A DNA stretch of 6,003 bases from an uncultured Pseudomonadota bacterium (GCA_903902945.1 CAIUWU010000121.1:1-6003), one strand, 5' to 3'. Counted from the stretch's first letter, positions 1 through 5,980 are shown. The notes: generated by a model not told the origin, from the letters alone. Translations and numbers: made by a program.

Positions 1-105
1 ACATAATTTTTTGTGCTCCGTTATTTTTTTCAGGGCGAAGATTACGCAATCAATATGACAAATTGATGACAGCACGATGCTGGCCGCAACGCCGTATCAT
101 GCTCT

Positions 106-111
106 TATAAT
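106..111 (+). promoter_or_regulatory. Candidate sigma70 -10 box for the DUF3147-corA unit
   Basis: A perfect TATAAT lies at 106-111, 78 nt upstream of the ATG at 190. No good -35 is present at 16-18 nt spacing: the bases around 82-89 are GC-rich and do not resemble TTGACA. There is no TG extension either. If used, transcription would start near 118 and leave a leader of about 70 nt. The call rests on the hexamer alone. Confidence 0.4.
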
Positions 112-189
112 GGCGCCTTTATCAAAAGCCGATTCCGATCAATCGCTGCGCAAACTGACCGATTGCCCGGCACTCAAACCCAAGGATTT

Positions 190-528
190 ATGTATTACCT
201 GATTAAAGTGCTGCTGTCGGCGCTGCTGATAACCGCGATTTCCGAACTGGCCAAACGCAGCACTACACTGGCGGCGCTGATTGCGTCATTGCCGCTGACT
301 TCAATCCTGGCCTTCATCTGGCTGTATACCGATACCGGCGATACCCAGCAGATTGCCAGTCTTGCCAGACAGATCTTCTGGCTGGTGCTGCCGTCGTTGG
401 GTTTTTTCGTAGTGTTATGGTGGACACTGACCGTCGGCGTCAACTTTTGGCTGTCCTTGCTGATTTCGACATTTATTACTGCGCTCAGTTATGCTCTGAT
501 GCTGCATTTTTTTCATTTAACCCCCTAA
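190..528 (+). CDS. DUF3147 family small inner-membrane protein
   Basis: This is a 112-residue, very hydrophobic protein of unknown function that resembles the DUF3147 family of small proteobacterial membrane proteins. Four membrane helices can be read at about residues 2-20, 26-46, 62-82 and 86-107. Family-like signatures are the SELAKRST segment (18-25) after helix 1, the ASLPLTS segment (32-38) in helix 2, the short hydrophilic TDTGDTQQ loop (47-54) and FWLVLPS (63-69) at the start of helix 3. I chose ATG 190 over the TTG at 163 because AAGGA lies just upstream (182-186) and the nine extra residues from the TTG are hydrophilic and unlike the family. The spacing of only 3 nt is tight. The stop is 19 nt before the CorA start, so the two are probably co-transcribed, but a link to ion transport is only contextual. 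Confidence 0.8.
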   Translation: MYYLIKVLLSALLITAISELAKRSTTLAALIASLPLTSILAFIWLYTDTGDTQQIASLARQIFWLVLPSLGFFVVLWWTLTVGVNFWLSLLISTFITALSYALMLHFFHLTP

Positions 529-547
529 GGGCATCAGGAGCAGCGGC

Positions 548-1534
548 GTGTCGCTAACAGAACAGAATATGGTCATGCGTTGTGTGGCCTATGAAAACGG
601 TATCAGTCTGGGGGAGATCACACTGGCGCAAATCGGCGCCGTATTGCAACGTGACAACACCTTTATCTGGCTGGGCCTGAGAGAAGCCAATAAAGCCCTG
701 CTCGACAATATTCAGCAACAATTCGGGCTGCACGATTTAAGCATCGAAGATGCCTGTTCCGCTCACCAGCGTCCCAAACTCGAAGAGTATGGCGATTCAC
801 TGTTTATGGTGTTGCACACTGCGCAGCTGGGTGAAGAGGGCGTTGATTTTGGGGAAACCCATTTGTTTTTAGGCAGCCGTTTTCTGGTGACGGTCCGGCA
901 TGGCGCCTCGGCCAGTCTGCGTAAAGTCAGAGAACGTTGTGAAGCTCAGCCGCATCAACTTAGCAAAGGTCCGGGTTTTGCGCTGTACTCGATCATGGAT
1001 TTTATTGTTGACAACTACATGCCAGTGATCGATGGCTTGCAAGAACGGTTTGATGTGCTGGAATCGGCGATTTTTCAATACCGGCCCAGTCGTCAGACCA
1101 TGGAAGGCCTGTACGAATTAAAGCGTGAACTACTGTTGCTCGAAGTGGCGATTAATCCGGTGATCGATATTTGTAATGAACTGATGCGTTTTCACAATAG
1201 CCTGATTCCCGCTGAGGTCAGTGTTTATTTTCGTGATGTAGCCGATCACATCAAGCGTATCGATCAGTCGATTCACAGTATGCGGGAAATGCTGCTGGCG
1301 GCGATGCAGGTGCATCTGACCTTTGAAACCGTGCGCCAAAATGATGTGGTAAAAAAACTGGCAGGCTGGGGTGCGATTCTGGCGATACCCACCATGGTGT
1401 TCAGCTGGTATGGCATGAATTTTAAACACATGCCGGAACTGGACTGGGAATACAGTTATCCGCTGGTGATTGCTGTGGTGGCCATTGGCAGCGCCTTGCT
1501 TTACTGGCGTTTGAAAAAGGCGCAATGGCTATAA
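548..1534 (+). CDS. corA: CorA-family magnesium/cobalt transporter
   Basis: This is a 328-residue CorA-type channel that would carry Mg2+ (also Co2+ or Ni2+) across the inner membrane as a pentamer. Known family members have about 310-350 residues, so it is full length. The large cytoplasmic N-terminal part (about 1-265) includes the conserved SIEDACSAHQRPKLEEYGD stretch (65-83) and long helices with the YRDVADHIKRID-like motif (228-239, here beginning FRDVADH). Helix TM1 (about 272-289) ends in the diagnostic YGMNF (288-292; GMN is the selectivity motif). The acidic periplasmic loop KHMPELDWEY follows, then TM2 (305-321) and a basic tail. The start is GTG 548, with AGGAG at 536-540 and 7-nt spacing. 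ZntB-type zinc transporters share this fold, and substrate cannot be settled from sequence alone. A perfect hairpin follows the stop. Confidence 0.93.
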   Translation: MSLTEQNMVMRCVAYENGISLGEITLAQIGAVLQRDNTFIWLGLREANKALLDNIQQQFGLHDLSIEDACSAHQRPKLEEYGDSLFMVLHTAQLGEEGVDFGETHLFLGSRFLVTVRHGASASLRKVRERCEAQPHQLSKGPGFALYSIMDFIVDNYMPVIDGLQERFDVLESAIFQYRPSRQTMEGLYELKRELLLLEVAINPVIDICNELMRFHNSLIPAEVSVYFRDVADHIKRIDQSIHSMREMLLAAMQVHLTFETVRQNDVVKKLAGWGAILAIPTMVFSWYGMNFKHMPELDWEYSYPLVIAVVAIGSALLYWRLKKAQWL

Positions 1535-1535
1535 A

Positions 1536-1568
1536 GGCTCACATTAGCCTGCCGGTCTAATGTGAGCG
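1536..1568. terminator. Bidirectional hairpin between convergent genes
   Basis: A perfect 12-bp inverted repeat (GGCTCACATTAG at 1536-1547 and its complement at 1557-1568) flanks a 9-nt loop. It lies 1 nt after the corA stop and 10 nt beyond the lipoprotein stop on the other strand. Read on the minus strand it is followed by a short T-rich stretch (TTTAT). The plus side has no U-tract, so termination may be better for the minus-strand gene. Its position between two convergent stops supports the terminator reading. Confidence 0.75.
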
Positions 1569-1578
1569 CCAAACAGGC

Positions 1579-1878
1579 TTAATGATGACGCCAGCCATGA
1601 TGATTATGATGCCAGCCCCAGCCGCGATGCGGATGATAAGCCCAGCCCCAGCCTATGCCGGGGGCAACGCCGATGGGTGCGATAACCTGAACGCCTACCG
1701 GCGGTACAACCGGACCGTAATAGCCCACTGCCGGGGCCGGCGCTGGCGGAGGCGGTGCTACATAGGTCGAACCATACGAACCATAATAAGGAGCCGGTGC
1801 CGGAGCCACGCAGCCGGTTACCAACAGGCTGAAAGGCGTCAAAACGAATACTGTGCGCATGAACTGAGATAATTGCAT
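1579..1878 (-). CDS. Small Pro/Tyr-rich lipoprotein with His/Trp-rich C-terminus
   Basis: This is a 99-residue predicted lipoprotein of unknown function. A short N-terminus with one arginine (R8) and a hydrophobic stretch (10-20) lead to a lipobox ending V20-T21-G22-C23, so Cys23 would be lipidated and the protein anchored in the cell envelope. Residues 24-60 are low-complexity Pro/Ala/Tyr/Gly. The segment 61-73 is Val/Ile/Pro-rich. The last 23 residues hold two GWGW blocks (76-79, 86-89), a further GW (95-96), and eight histidines among residues 82-99. Such a tail could bind Ni, Cu or Zn, but this is inference. The start at 1878 has GGAAA about 7 nt upstream on the minus strand; Met7 is an alternative start that keeps the lipobox but has no visible ribosome binding site. 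The gene converges on corA. The opposite-strand open frame lacks any such logic. Confidence 0.8.
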   Translation of the reverse strand: MQLSQFMRTVFVLTPFSLLVTGCVAPAPAPYYGSYGSTYVAPPPPAPAPAVGYYGPVVPPVGVQVIAPIGVAPGIGWGWAYHPHRGWGWHHNHHGWRHH

Positions 1879-1897
1879 GAATTGATTTCCGCTGCTG

Positions 1898-1917
1898 TCA
1901 GTGATTATCAGTGATTA
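1898..1917. repeat. Perfect 10-bp tandem direct repeat in divergent spacer
   Basis: The unit TCAGTGATTA occurs twice back to back (1898-1907, 1908-1917), 20-39 nt upstream of the lipoprotein start. On the minus strand a perfect TTGACA lies just before it (1927-1922) and the repeat itself contains GATAAT (1909-1904). Their spacing is only 12 nt, too short for a normal sigma70 promoter. A single-turn tandem repeat at this place could be an operator overlapping the lipoprotein promoter, but that is inferred from position. Confidence 0.5.
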
Positions 1918-2025
1918 AAGCTGTCAAAAAACGCCGGTCAGTTTAGCCTATTGATCATTAGCTTCAGCAAATAATTTTTACATTTTTACTAATCTACCAA
2001 GACTACACAGACAGTTGGAATCGAC

Positions 2026-2646
2026 ATGAGTAAGCAAGCCATTATTTATCTGCACGGTTTTAATTCCGCCTCGCTGGATCTGAACGGACAGTTATTGATC
2101 AGCAAACAGAAACTGCGGGTATTGCAGGCGTTTTGCGCCGAACATGCTATCGTTTTCCTGACGCCTAATCTCGATTACCGTGATTTTCAGAGCCTTGTCG
2201 AAGACAGGCTGTTTGAGTGGAACCAGTTGCTCGATCAAGGTTATGAGGTAATTTTCATGGGTTCTTCGATGGGCGGCTTCAGCAGTGAATATCTGGCGCT
2301 GAAAACCGGCAGTAAGGCCATTATGATCAACCCGGCGCTTTGTCCCAGCCAGTTATTGCAGCAATTTATCGGTGTCAGCGCAAACTACGAAACCGGACAG
2401 CCCTACCAATGGACCTTGGCCGATTGTCTGCAATATCAGCTTTATGAACAGCATCTGCAGCATGCGAGGCAAGCCATAGACCGCACCATTCTGCTGGATA
2501 TGGGTGATCAGTTGATCGATTCGGCGGCAACTATTGCCAAATATCAGGGTATAGCCAGAGTAATCAGTTTCGAAGGCGGCTCGCATGGTTTTGAACATAT
2601 GGCCGAGGCCTTGCCACTGATCGAACCAGTGATTTTCGGAGCCTGA
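2026..2646 (+). CDS. YqiA/YcfP family alpha/beta-fold hydrolase (UPF0227)
   Basis: This is a 206-residue cytoplasmic serine hydrolase of the YqiA/YcfP type, a group of small esterase-like enzymes of about 180-200 residues; physiological substrates are unknown. Strand 1 leads to YLHGFNS (8-14), the oxyanion-hole region. The nucleophile elbow is G79-S80-S81-M82-G83 with Ser81 as nucleophile. The likely acid lies in the DMGDQLID segment (158-165; Asp161 is the best candidate). The catalytic histidine is His187 in GGSHGFEH (184-191). All triad parts are present, so the enzyme should be active. ATG 2026 has a weak GGAA (2017-2020) 5 nt upstream and sits directly before the conserved first strand. 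The gene lies 32 nt ahead of the flavin-reductase-like gene and probably heads that operon. It has no signal peptide. Confidence 0.85.
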   Translation: MSKQAIIYLHGFNSASLDLNGQLLISKQKLRVLQAFCAEHAIVFLTPNLDYRDFQSLVEDRLFEWNQLLDQGYEVIFMGSSMGGFSSEYLALKTGSKAIMINPALCPSQLLQQFIGVSANYETGQPYQWTLADCLQYQLYEQHLQHARQAIDRTILLDMGDQLIDSAATIAKYQGIARVISFEGGSHGFEHMAEALPLIEPVIFGA

Positions 2647-2678
2647 GTTTTCAGACCGGGCGCAGACAGGAGAAACAA

Positions 2679-3173
2679 ATGAGTCAGGCGATGGCCGAAT
2701 TGTTCCGGCAAATTACCACCGGGGTTTATGTGATCGGTGTCAGTGCCGAGCAGCAGCACAATGCCTTTACGGCGGCGTGGTTGATGCCGGTATCGTTTCA
2801 GCCTTTGCTGCTGGCGATCAGCGTAAATCCGCAGCACCGTTCTTATCGGCTGATCCAGAGCAGCAAGCGTTTGTCGGTAAATGTGCTGCGGCGTGATCAG
2901 CTCGCGCTGGCCGCGCATTTTGGCCAGCCTGCCAGTGTCGATAAACTCGCTAACATAGCCTGGCACCCCGGTGTCAGCGGTGTACCGCTGCTTGATGATG
3001 TCGCGGCGCATTTTGAATGCGCAGTCTGCGACTGCCATCCGGCTGGCGATCATGTGCTAGTAGTGGTGAAAGTGACTGACGGCGCATTGCATCACAGTGC
3101 CGAGCCGCCGCTGACTTATCGTGACACCGGCAATCTCGACGGCGCTGCCGACATTTATCCGGATCAGTTTTGA
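2679..3173 (+). CDS. Flavin reductase-like, FMN-binding split-barrel protein
   Basis: This is a 164-residue protein of the flavin reductase-like domain family (FMN-binding split beta-barrel), which includes NAD(P)H:flavin oxidoreductases and flavoredoxins. Visible family features are the opening TTGVYVIGV strand (13-21), NAFTAAWLMPVSFQPLLLA (28-46; the flavin-phosphate contact region), SVNVL (66-70), the GDHVLVVVKV strand (123-132) and PLTYRD near the end (144-149). These motifs cover the whole domain, so it appears complete. ATG 2679 has a clear AGGAG (2668-2672) at 6-nt spacing. It is cytoplasmic. It could supply reduced flavin to a partner monooxygenase or act as an electron carrier; the partner is not in view. 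Its stop falls 11 nt before the ATG of adenine deaminase and overlaps an alternative TTG start of that gene, which suggests coupled translation. Confidence 0.85.
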   Translation: MSQAMAELFRQITTGVYVIGVSAEQQHNAFTAAWLMPVSFQPLLLAISVNPQHRSYRLIQSSKRLSVNVLRRDQLALAAHFGQPASVDKLANIAWHPGVSGVPLLDDVAAHFECAVCDCHPAGDHVLVVVKVTDGALHHSAEPPLTYRDTGNLDGAADIYPDQF

Positions 3174-3184
3174 ATCAGGCAGCG

Positions 3185-4822
3185 ATGACGAGCGGACAAC
3201 TGCTGGCCAATCTGGTCGATATTGCCGCTAAACGGATTTTCAAGGCGGCAATCGTCTGGTCTGATGGCGTGATTACCGAGATCCGCGAGCTGGCCGGGGT
3301 CGACAGTAGTTGTCCTTACCTGCTGCCGGGCTTTATCGATGCCCATGTCCATATCGAAAGTTCCATGCTGACGCCAGCCGAATTCGCCCGGATCGCGGTA
3401 CGGCATGGCACGGTCGCCACCGTATCCGATCCCCATGAAATCGCCAATGTGCTGGGAATGGCCGGGATTGACTACATGCTGGCAAGCGCCCGCCATACCC
3501 CATTCAAGTTTTTTTTCGGCGCACCGGCCTGTGTTCCGGCTACTGCATTTGAAACTGCCGGCGCCCGTCTCGATGCCGCCCAGCTGGAAAGCTTATTCAA
3601 AACCGGCAAGATTCGATATTTATCGGAAGTCATGAATTATCCGGCGGTACTGGCCCATGATCCGGCCATGCTGAAAAAACTGGCACTGGCCCAGCGTTAC
3701 GGTTATCCGATCGATGGCCATGCACCCGGGCTGAGCGGCGATCAAGCCAGGGCATATGCGGCCGCCGGGATCAGTACCGATCACGAATGCGCGGCGCTGG
3801 CCGAGGCAGAAGCCAAGCTGGCCAGCGGGATGCAGATTCAGATTCGCGAGGGGTCCGCAGCGCGCAATTTCGACACCCTGCATCCGTTAATCAGCCGCTA
3901 CCCGGAGCAGCTGATGTTTTGCAGTGATGACAAGCACCCGGATGATTTGCTGGCTGGCCATATCAACAGTTTGGTAGTCAGAGCAATTGCCCACGGGCAT
4001 CGCCTGTTTGATGTCTTGCAATGCGCCTGCCTTAATCCGATCAAACACTACGGCTTACCGGTCGGGCAGTTACGGCTCGGTGACAGCATGGACGCGGTGC
4101 TGGTTGATGATTTGCAGCAATTCAGGGTTGGCAAAACCTGGATTGCCGGTCAGTTAGTCGCCAGTAATGGCAACAGTTTATTGCCGCACTGGCAATCACC
4201 GCACCTCAATCAGTTTCATGCCCGCAAAATTCAGCCGGACGATCTGGCGGTGCCGGCATCGGCAGCGCTATGTCGGGTGATTAAAGTCACCGACGGCGAG
4301 CTGATCACACAGCAGTTACTACAGCCGGCCAGATTCGAACAGGGCAGGCTGGTCGCCGATCTCGAAAACGATATTTTGTGGCTGGTGGTGGTTAATCGCT
4401 ATCAGCCGGCGCCGCCGGCAGTGGCGCTGGTACAGGGATTTGGCTTGCATGATGGTGCACTGGCATCGACGGTGGCGCATGATTCGCATAACATCATCGC
4501 CGTTGGTTGTGATCCGGCGGCACTCTGTCAGGCGGTAAATGGCATCATTGATCAGCAGGGCGGAATTGGCTGTGTCCACAATGGCCAATTCGAGTGTCTG
4601 CCGTTGCCGGTCGCCGGTTTAATCAGTGATGCCGATGGCGATAGCGTCGGGCAGCGTTACCAGATCCTGAATCAGATTGCCAGGCAGCAGATGGGCTCGG
4701 CTTTGCGGGCGCCGTTCATGACGTTGTCATTCATGGCTTTGCTGGTAATTCCCCAATTAAAGCTGAGTGACAAGGGGTTGTTCGACAGTCAGCAGTTTGT
4801 GTTTACTTCGCTGGGCTGCTAA
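3185..4822 (+). CDS. ade: Adenine deaminase
   Basis: This is a 545-residue amidohydrolase that converts adenine to hypoxanthine and ammonia in purine salvage, with a binuclear metal site (Mn or Fe in characterised Ade enzymes). From ATG 3185: the metal-binding GFIDAHVHIESSM motif (His54, His56), DPHE (82-85), SEVMNYP with Glu148, DGHAPG with His179, TDHE (His200, Glu201), REGSAARN (221-228) and the acidic CSDDKHP (246-252). The C-terminal Ade domain shows GFGLHDGALASTVAHDSHNI (418-437) and the end GLFDSQQFVFTSL. Order and motifs match E. coli Ade (588 residues); the shorter N-terminus accounts for most of the difference. An upstream TTG at 3170 would add five residues and overlap the preceding stop as TTGA. 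I prefer ATG 3185 because AGG sits at 3177-3179, but the start is uncertain. It is the last gene of the probable three-gene operon. Confidence 0.95.
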   Translation: MTSGQLLANLVDIAAKRIFKAAIVWSDGVITEIRELAGVDSSCPYLLPGFIDAHVHIESSMLTPAEFARIAVRHGTVATVSDPHEIANVLGMAGIDYMLASARHTPFKFFFGAPACVPATAFETAGARLDAAQLESLFKTGKIRYLSEVMNYPAVLAHDPAMLKKLALAQRYGYPIDGHAPGLSGDQARAYAAAGISTDHECAALAEAEAKLASGMQIQIREGSAARNFDTLHPLISRYPEQLMFCSDDKHPDDLLAGHINSLVVRAIAHGHRLFDVLQCACLNPIKHYGLPVGQLRLGDSMDAVLVDDLQQFRVGKTWIAGQLVASNGNSLLPHWQSPHLNQFHARKIQPDDLAVPASAALCRVIKVTDGELITQQLLQPARFEQGRLVADLENDILWLVVVNRYQPAPPAVALVQGFGLHDGALASTVAHDSHNIIAVGCDPAALCQAVNGIIDQQGGIGCVHNGQFECLPLPVAGLISDADGDSVGQRYQILNQIARQQMGSALRAPFMTLSFMALLVIPQLKLSDKGLFDSQQFVFTSLGC

Positions 4823-5088
4823 AGACCATGGCGATCAGCCTGATACCGGCCTTGCGGCAGAGGCAAAATTAATACTATCCCCGGGCGCTCAAGCCACTGG
4901 CTAAGGTGATGATGCAGGTGCTGGCTGATGTCTTGGTCTGGTTAAAGGGTTTACATTGAGACATAGGCCGTGATAGAAGGCTGTTGGTGGCCGAATGGAC
5001 GCTTTGCGCATCACTATTCACAAACCATGCTAACAGCTTGAAAAGCTTATCGTAAACACAACAACTATAAAAAATCAGGAGACCGACA
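4823..5088. other. Non-coding spacer upstream of the cytochrome gene
   Basis: No open frame here has a credible start and ribosome binding site; the longest plus-strand reading frames with ATG starts are about 14-16 codons. No strong terminator follows ade: GCCT and AGGC at 4849-4864 give only a weak hairpin. A possible promoter for the cytochrome gene is TTTACA (4950-4955) with TAGAAG near 4974-4979 and an 18-nt spacer, preceded by TG one base earlier. That would leave a leader of about 100 nt. TATAAA at 5066-5071 is too close to the ribosome binding site to serve as a useful -10. Confidence 0.35.
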
Positions 5089-5346
5089 ATGAAAAGAACC
5101 TTACCAACCATGATGACTCTGGCCTTAATGGCTCTGGCACCAGCACTGGCCAACGCCGGCGAAGCAGACACCTGCAAAGCTTGTCACAATGGCTCGGTAG
5201 CGCCCGCAGTCGACGCATTGAAAGCCAAATTCAAAACCGCCGATGCCTTAGTCGCCGGCGCAAAAAGCTCACAAAACCCGATGATGAAAGCCATCCAGGC
5301 CGATGAAGCCAAATTGAAAGCCGCCGCCGCAGAAATCGTCAAATAA
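5089..5346 (+). CDS. Very small periplasmic monoheme c-type cytochrome
   Basis: This is an 85-residue precursor with a typical Sec signal peptide: MKR, a hydrophobic core (about 5-20) and an ANA cleavage site after Ala23. The predicted mature protein has only about 62 residues. It carries one heme-attachment motif, C29-K-A-C32-H33, six residues from the mature N-terminus. Met65 or Met66 in SQNPMMKA is the likely sixth iron ligand. The rest is Ala/Lys-rich and helical, ending in a predicted C-terminal helix (70-85). Class I cytochromes of the c551/c5/c553 type usually have about 70-100 mature residues, so this is a minimal version. It should shuttle electrons in the periplasm, with partners unknown. 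ATG 5089 has a strong AGGAG (5077-5081) at 7-nt spacing. A strong hairpin follows, so the gene is probably monocistronic. Confidence 0.88.
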   Translation: MKRTLPTMMTLALMALAPALANAGEADTCKACHNGSVAPAVDALKAKFKTADALVAGAKSSQNPMMKAIQADEAKLKAAAAEIVK

Positions 5347-5359
5347 CACCCAACCCTCA

Positions 5360-5400
5360 ATCGGGCCAGCGCAGCAACCTTATATCGATGCTGGCCCGAT
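5360..5400 (+). terminator. Hairpin downstream of the cytochrome gene
   Basis: A perfect 11-bp stem (ATCGGGCCAGC at 5360-5370 with its complement at 5390-5400) encloses a 19-nt loop, starting 13 nt after the cytochrome stop. No U-tract follows, so it is not a textbook intrinsic terminator. It may still end the transcript or protect the mRNA 3' end of a highly expressed short gene. Confidence 0.6.
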
Positions 5401-5798
5401 ATCCGCAAAGCAACCCCTCAACCACCACCCCACCAGCAACAACCCCGCCGCCACTGCCAACCACAGTTAACCATCGCCTCCCGCACTCTGGATCCCGGCA
5501 ATCCCTGCCGGGATGACGGCTTTAATTCAGGCAATTCTGAACGGCCGATTTAATTGCAGACATCATAGGGTTTTAATCGAAGCCCTCATTGCCAACGCCG
5601 TGCAGCAATCCAGCAAAAGCCCTCAGCGTTTCGCTAAGACCTGACAACTTCGCGGACTCAAGAAAAGTAATCTCAATTCGCTAAACGGTCCAACGCTGCC
5701 AGCTATTCTTGTCGGAGCCATGACTCCAAAAGCCCCAATCGCACCAACCCCCAGCCGAACCATCGCCTTGACCAACTCCCCCTATGCTGCGCCGAGCA
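5401..5798. other. Long non-coding stretch without a supported gene
   Basis: Nearly 400 nt without a convincing gene on either strand. Positions 5411-5470 are strikingly C-rich on the plus strand (repeated ACCACC/CAACC words). A REP-like palindrome sits at 5492-5514. A short hairpin with one G-T pair lies at 5567-5586. The 11-mer AACCATCGCCT occurs both near 5469 and near 5759. A 46-codon minus-strand frame (5763 to 5623) reads as a hydrophobic peptide with Gly/Ala-rich start, but has no convincing ribosome binding site, so it is not called as a gene. Confidence 0.5.
5492..5514. repeat. REP-like palindrome
   Basis: A perfect 9-bp stem, ATCCCGGCA (5492-5500) with its complement (5506-5514), has a 5-nt loop and is followed by GACGG. 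From memory, this wording (TCCCGGCAATCCCTGCCGGGATGACG) is the core of an extragenic palindromic repeat found in many copies in proteobacterial genomes. Only one copy lies in this window, so repetitiveness is not shown here. Confidence 0.7.
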
Positions 5799-5903
5799 GT
5801 CAGGTCTGAGGCCGGAAACAGCCCGAACGGGCAGCGGCAGGGATGCCGCTGGCGGGCAGAGGGTCAGGAAGACCCTTCTGCCCGCCCCGGGCTCAGGCCT
5901 GGC
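5799..5903 (+). other. Branched palindromic element: closing stem plus three adjacent hairpins
   Basis: Positions 5799-5815 pair with 5887-5903 over 17 positions: 14 Watson-Crick pairs, two T-G pairs (5800/5902, 5805/5897) and one G-G mismatch (5811/5891). Inside lie three hairpins side by side: GCCC/GGGC (5821-5832), AGCGGCA/TGCCGCT (5833-5850) with loop GGGA, a GNRA tetraloop, and a 15-bp stem with one bulged T (5851-5865 with 5871-5886) and loop AGGAA. The third hairpin abuts the closing stem directly. The T-G pairs are tolerated only in RNA of the plus strand, which hints at function as plus-strand RNA. I see no clear promoter; TTGACC at 5768-5773 lacks a matching -10. It may be a dispersed repeat, an mRNA/DNA structural element or an unrecognised small RNA. 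Confidence 0.5.
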
Positions 5904-5942
5904 AGCGCAGGAAGTCAGCGGCATCGGGGCGGCGTTTCTTTG

Positions 5943-5974
5943 GGTACTTTCTTTGGCCGAGCAAAGAAAGTACC
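5943..5974. repeat. 13-bp perfect hairpin of the GGTACTTTCTTTG type
   Basis: GGTACTTTCTTTG (5943-5955) is repeated in inverted form at 5962-5974 around a 6-nt loop. From memory, closely similar hairpins recur between genes in many gammaproteobacterial genomes and generate spurious short reading frames. Its AT-rich stem contrasts with the GC-rich palindromes on both sides, which suggests a separate conserved module. No gene starts or ends near it in the window. Confidence 0.65.
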
Positions 5975-5980
5975 GCGCCC

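Noticed and set aside
2..4. Minus-strand ATG at the left edge with GGAG 11 nt upstream, as start of a divergent gene
   Set aside because: Only the start codon would be inside the window and the spacing is long; nothing more can be supported.
1582..1872. 96-codon plus-strand frame opposite the lipoprotein
   Set aside because: It is the antisense reading of a gene with a signal peptide and lipobox; its Arg/Met-rich product has no recognisable feature.
2544..3053. 169-codon minus-strand frame opposite the hydrolase and flavin-reductase genes
   Set aside because: It spans two well-supported plus-strand genes and their intergenic gap, and its product shows no domain or signal.
4875..5177. 100-codon minus-strand frame across the cytochrome start and its spacer
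   Set aside because: It overlaps the signal peptide of a well-supported cytochrome gene in antisense, has no ribosome binding site and does not resemble any family I know.
5799..5903. Cloverleaf pattern read as a tRNA
   Set aside because: Arm lengths are wrong (17-position closing stem, 15-bp third arm), there is no T-loop TTC motif, no anticodon loop of 7 nt and no CCA end.
5703..5924. 73-codon minus-strand frame at the right end
   Set aside because: It runs through the branched palindromic element; its composition (Arg, Pro, Trp, Ser) follows from translated GC-rich hairpins, so it is most likely spurious.
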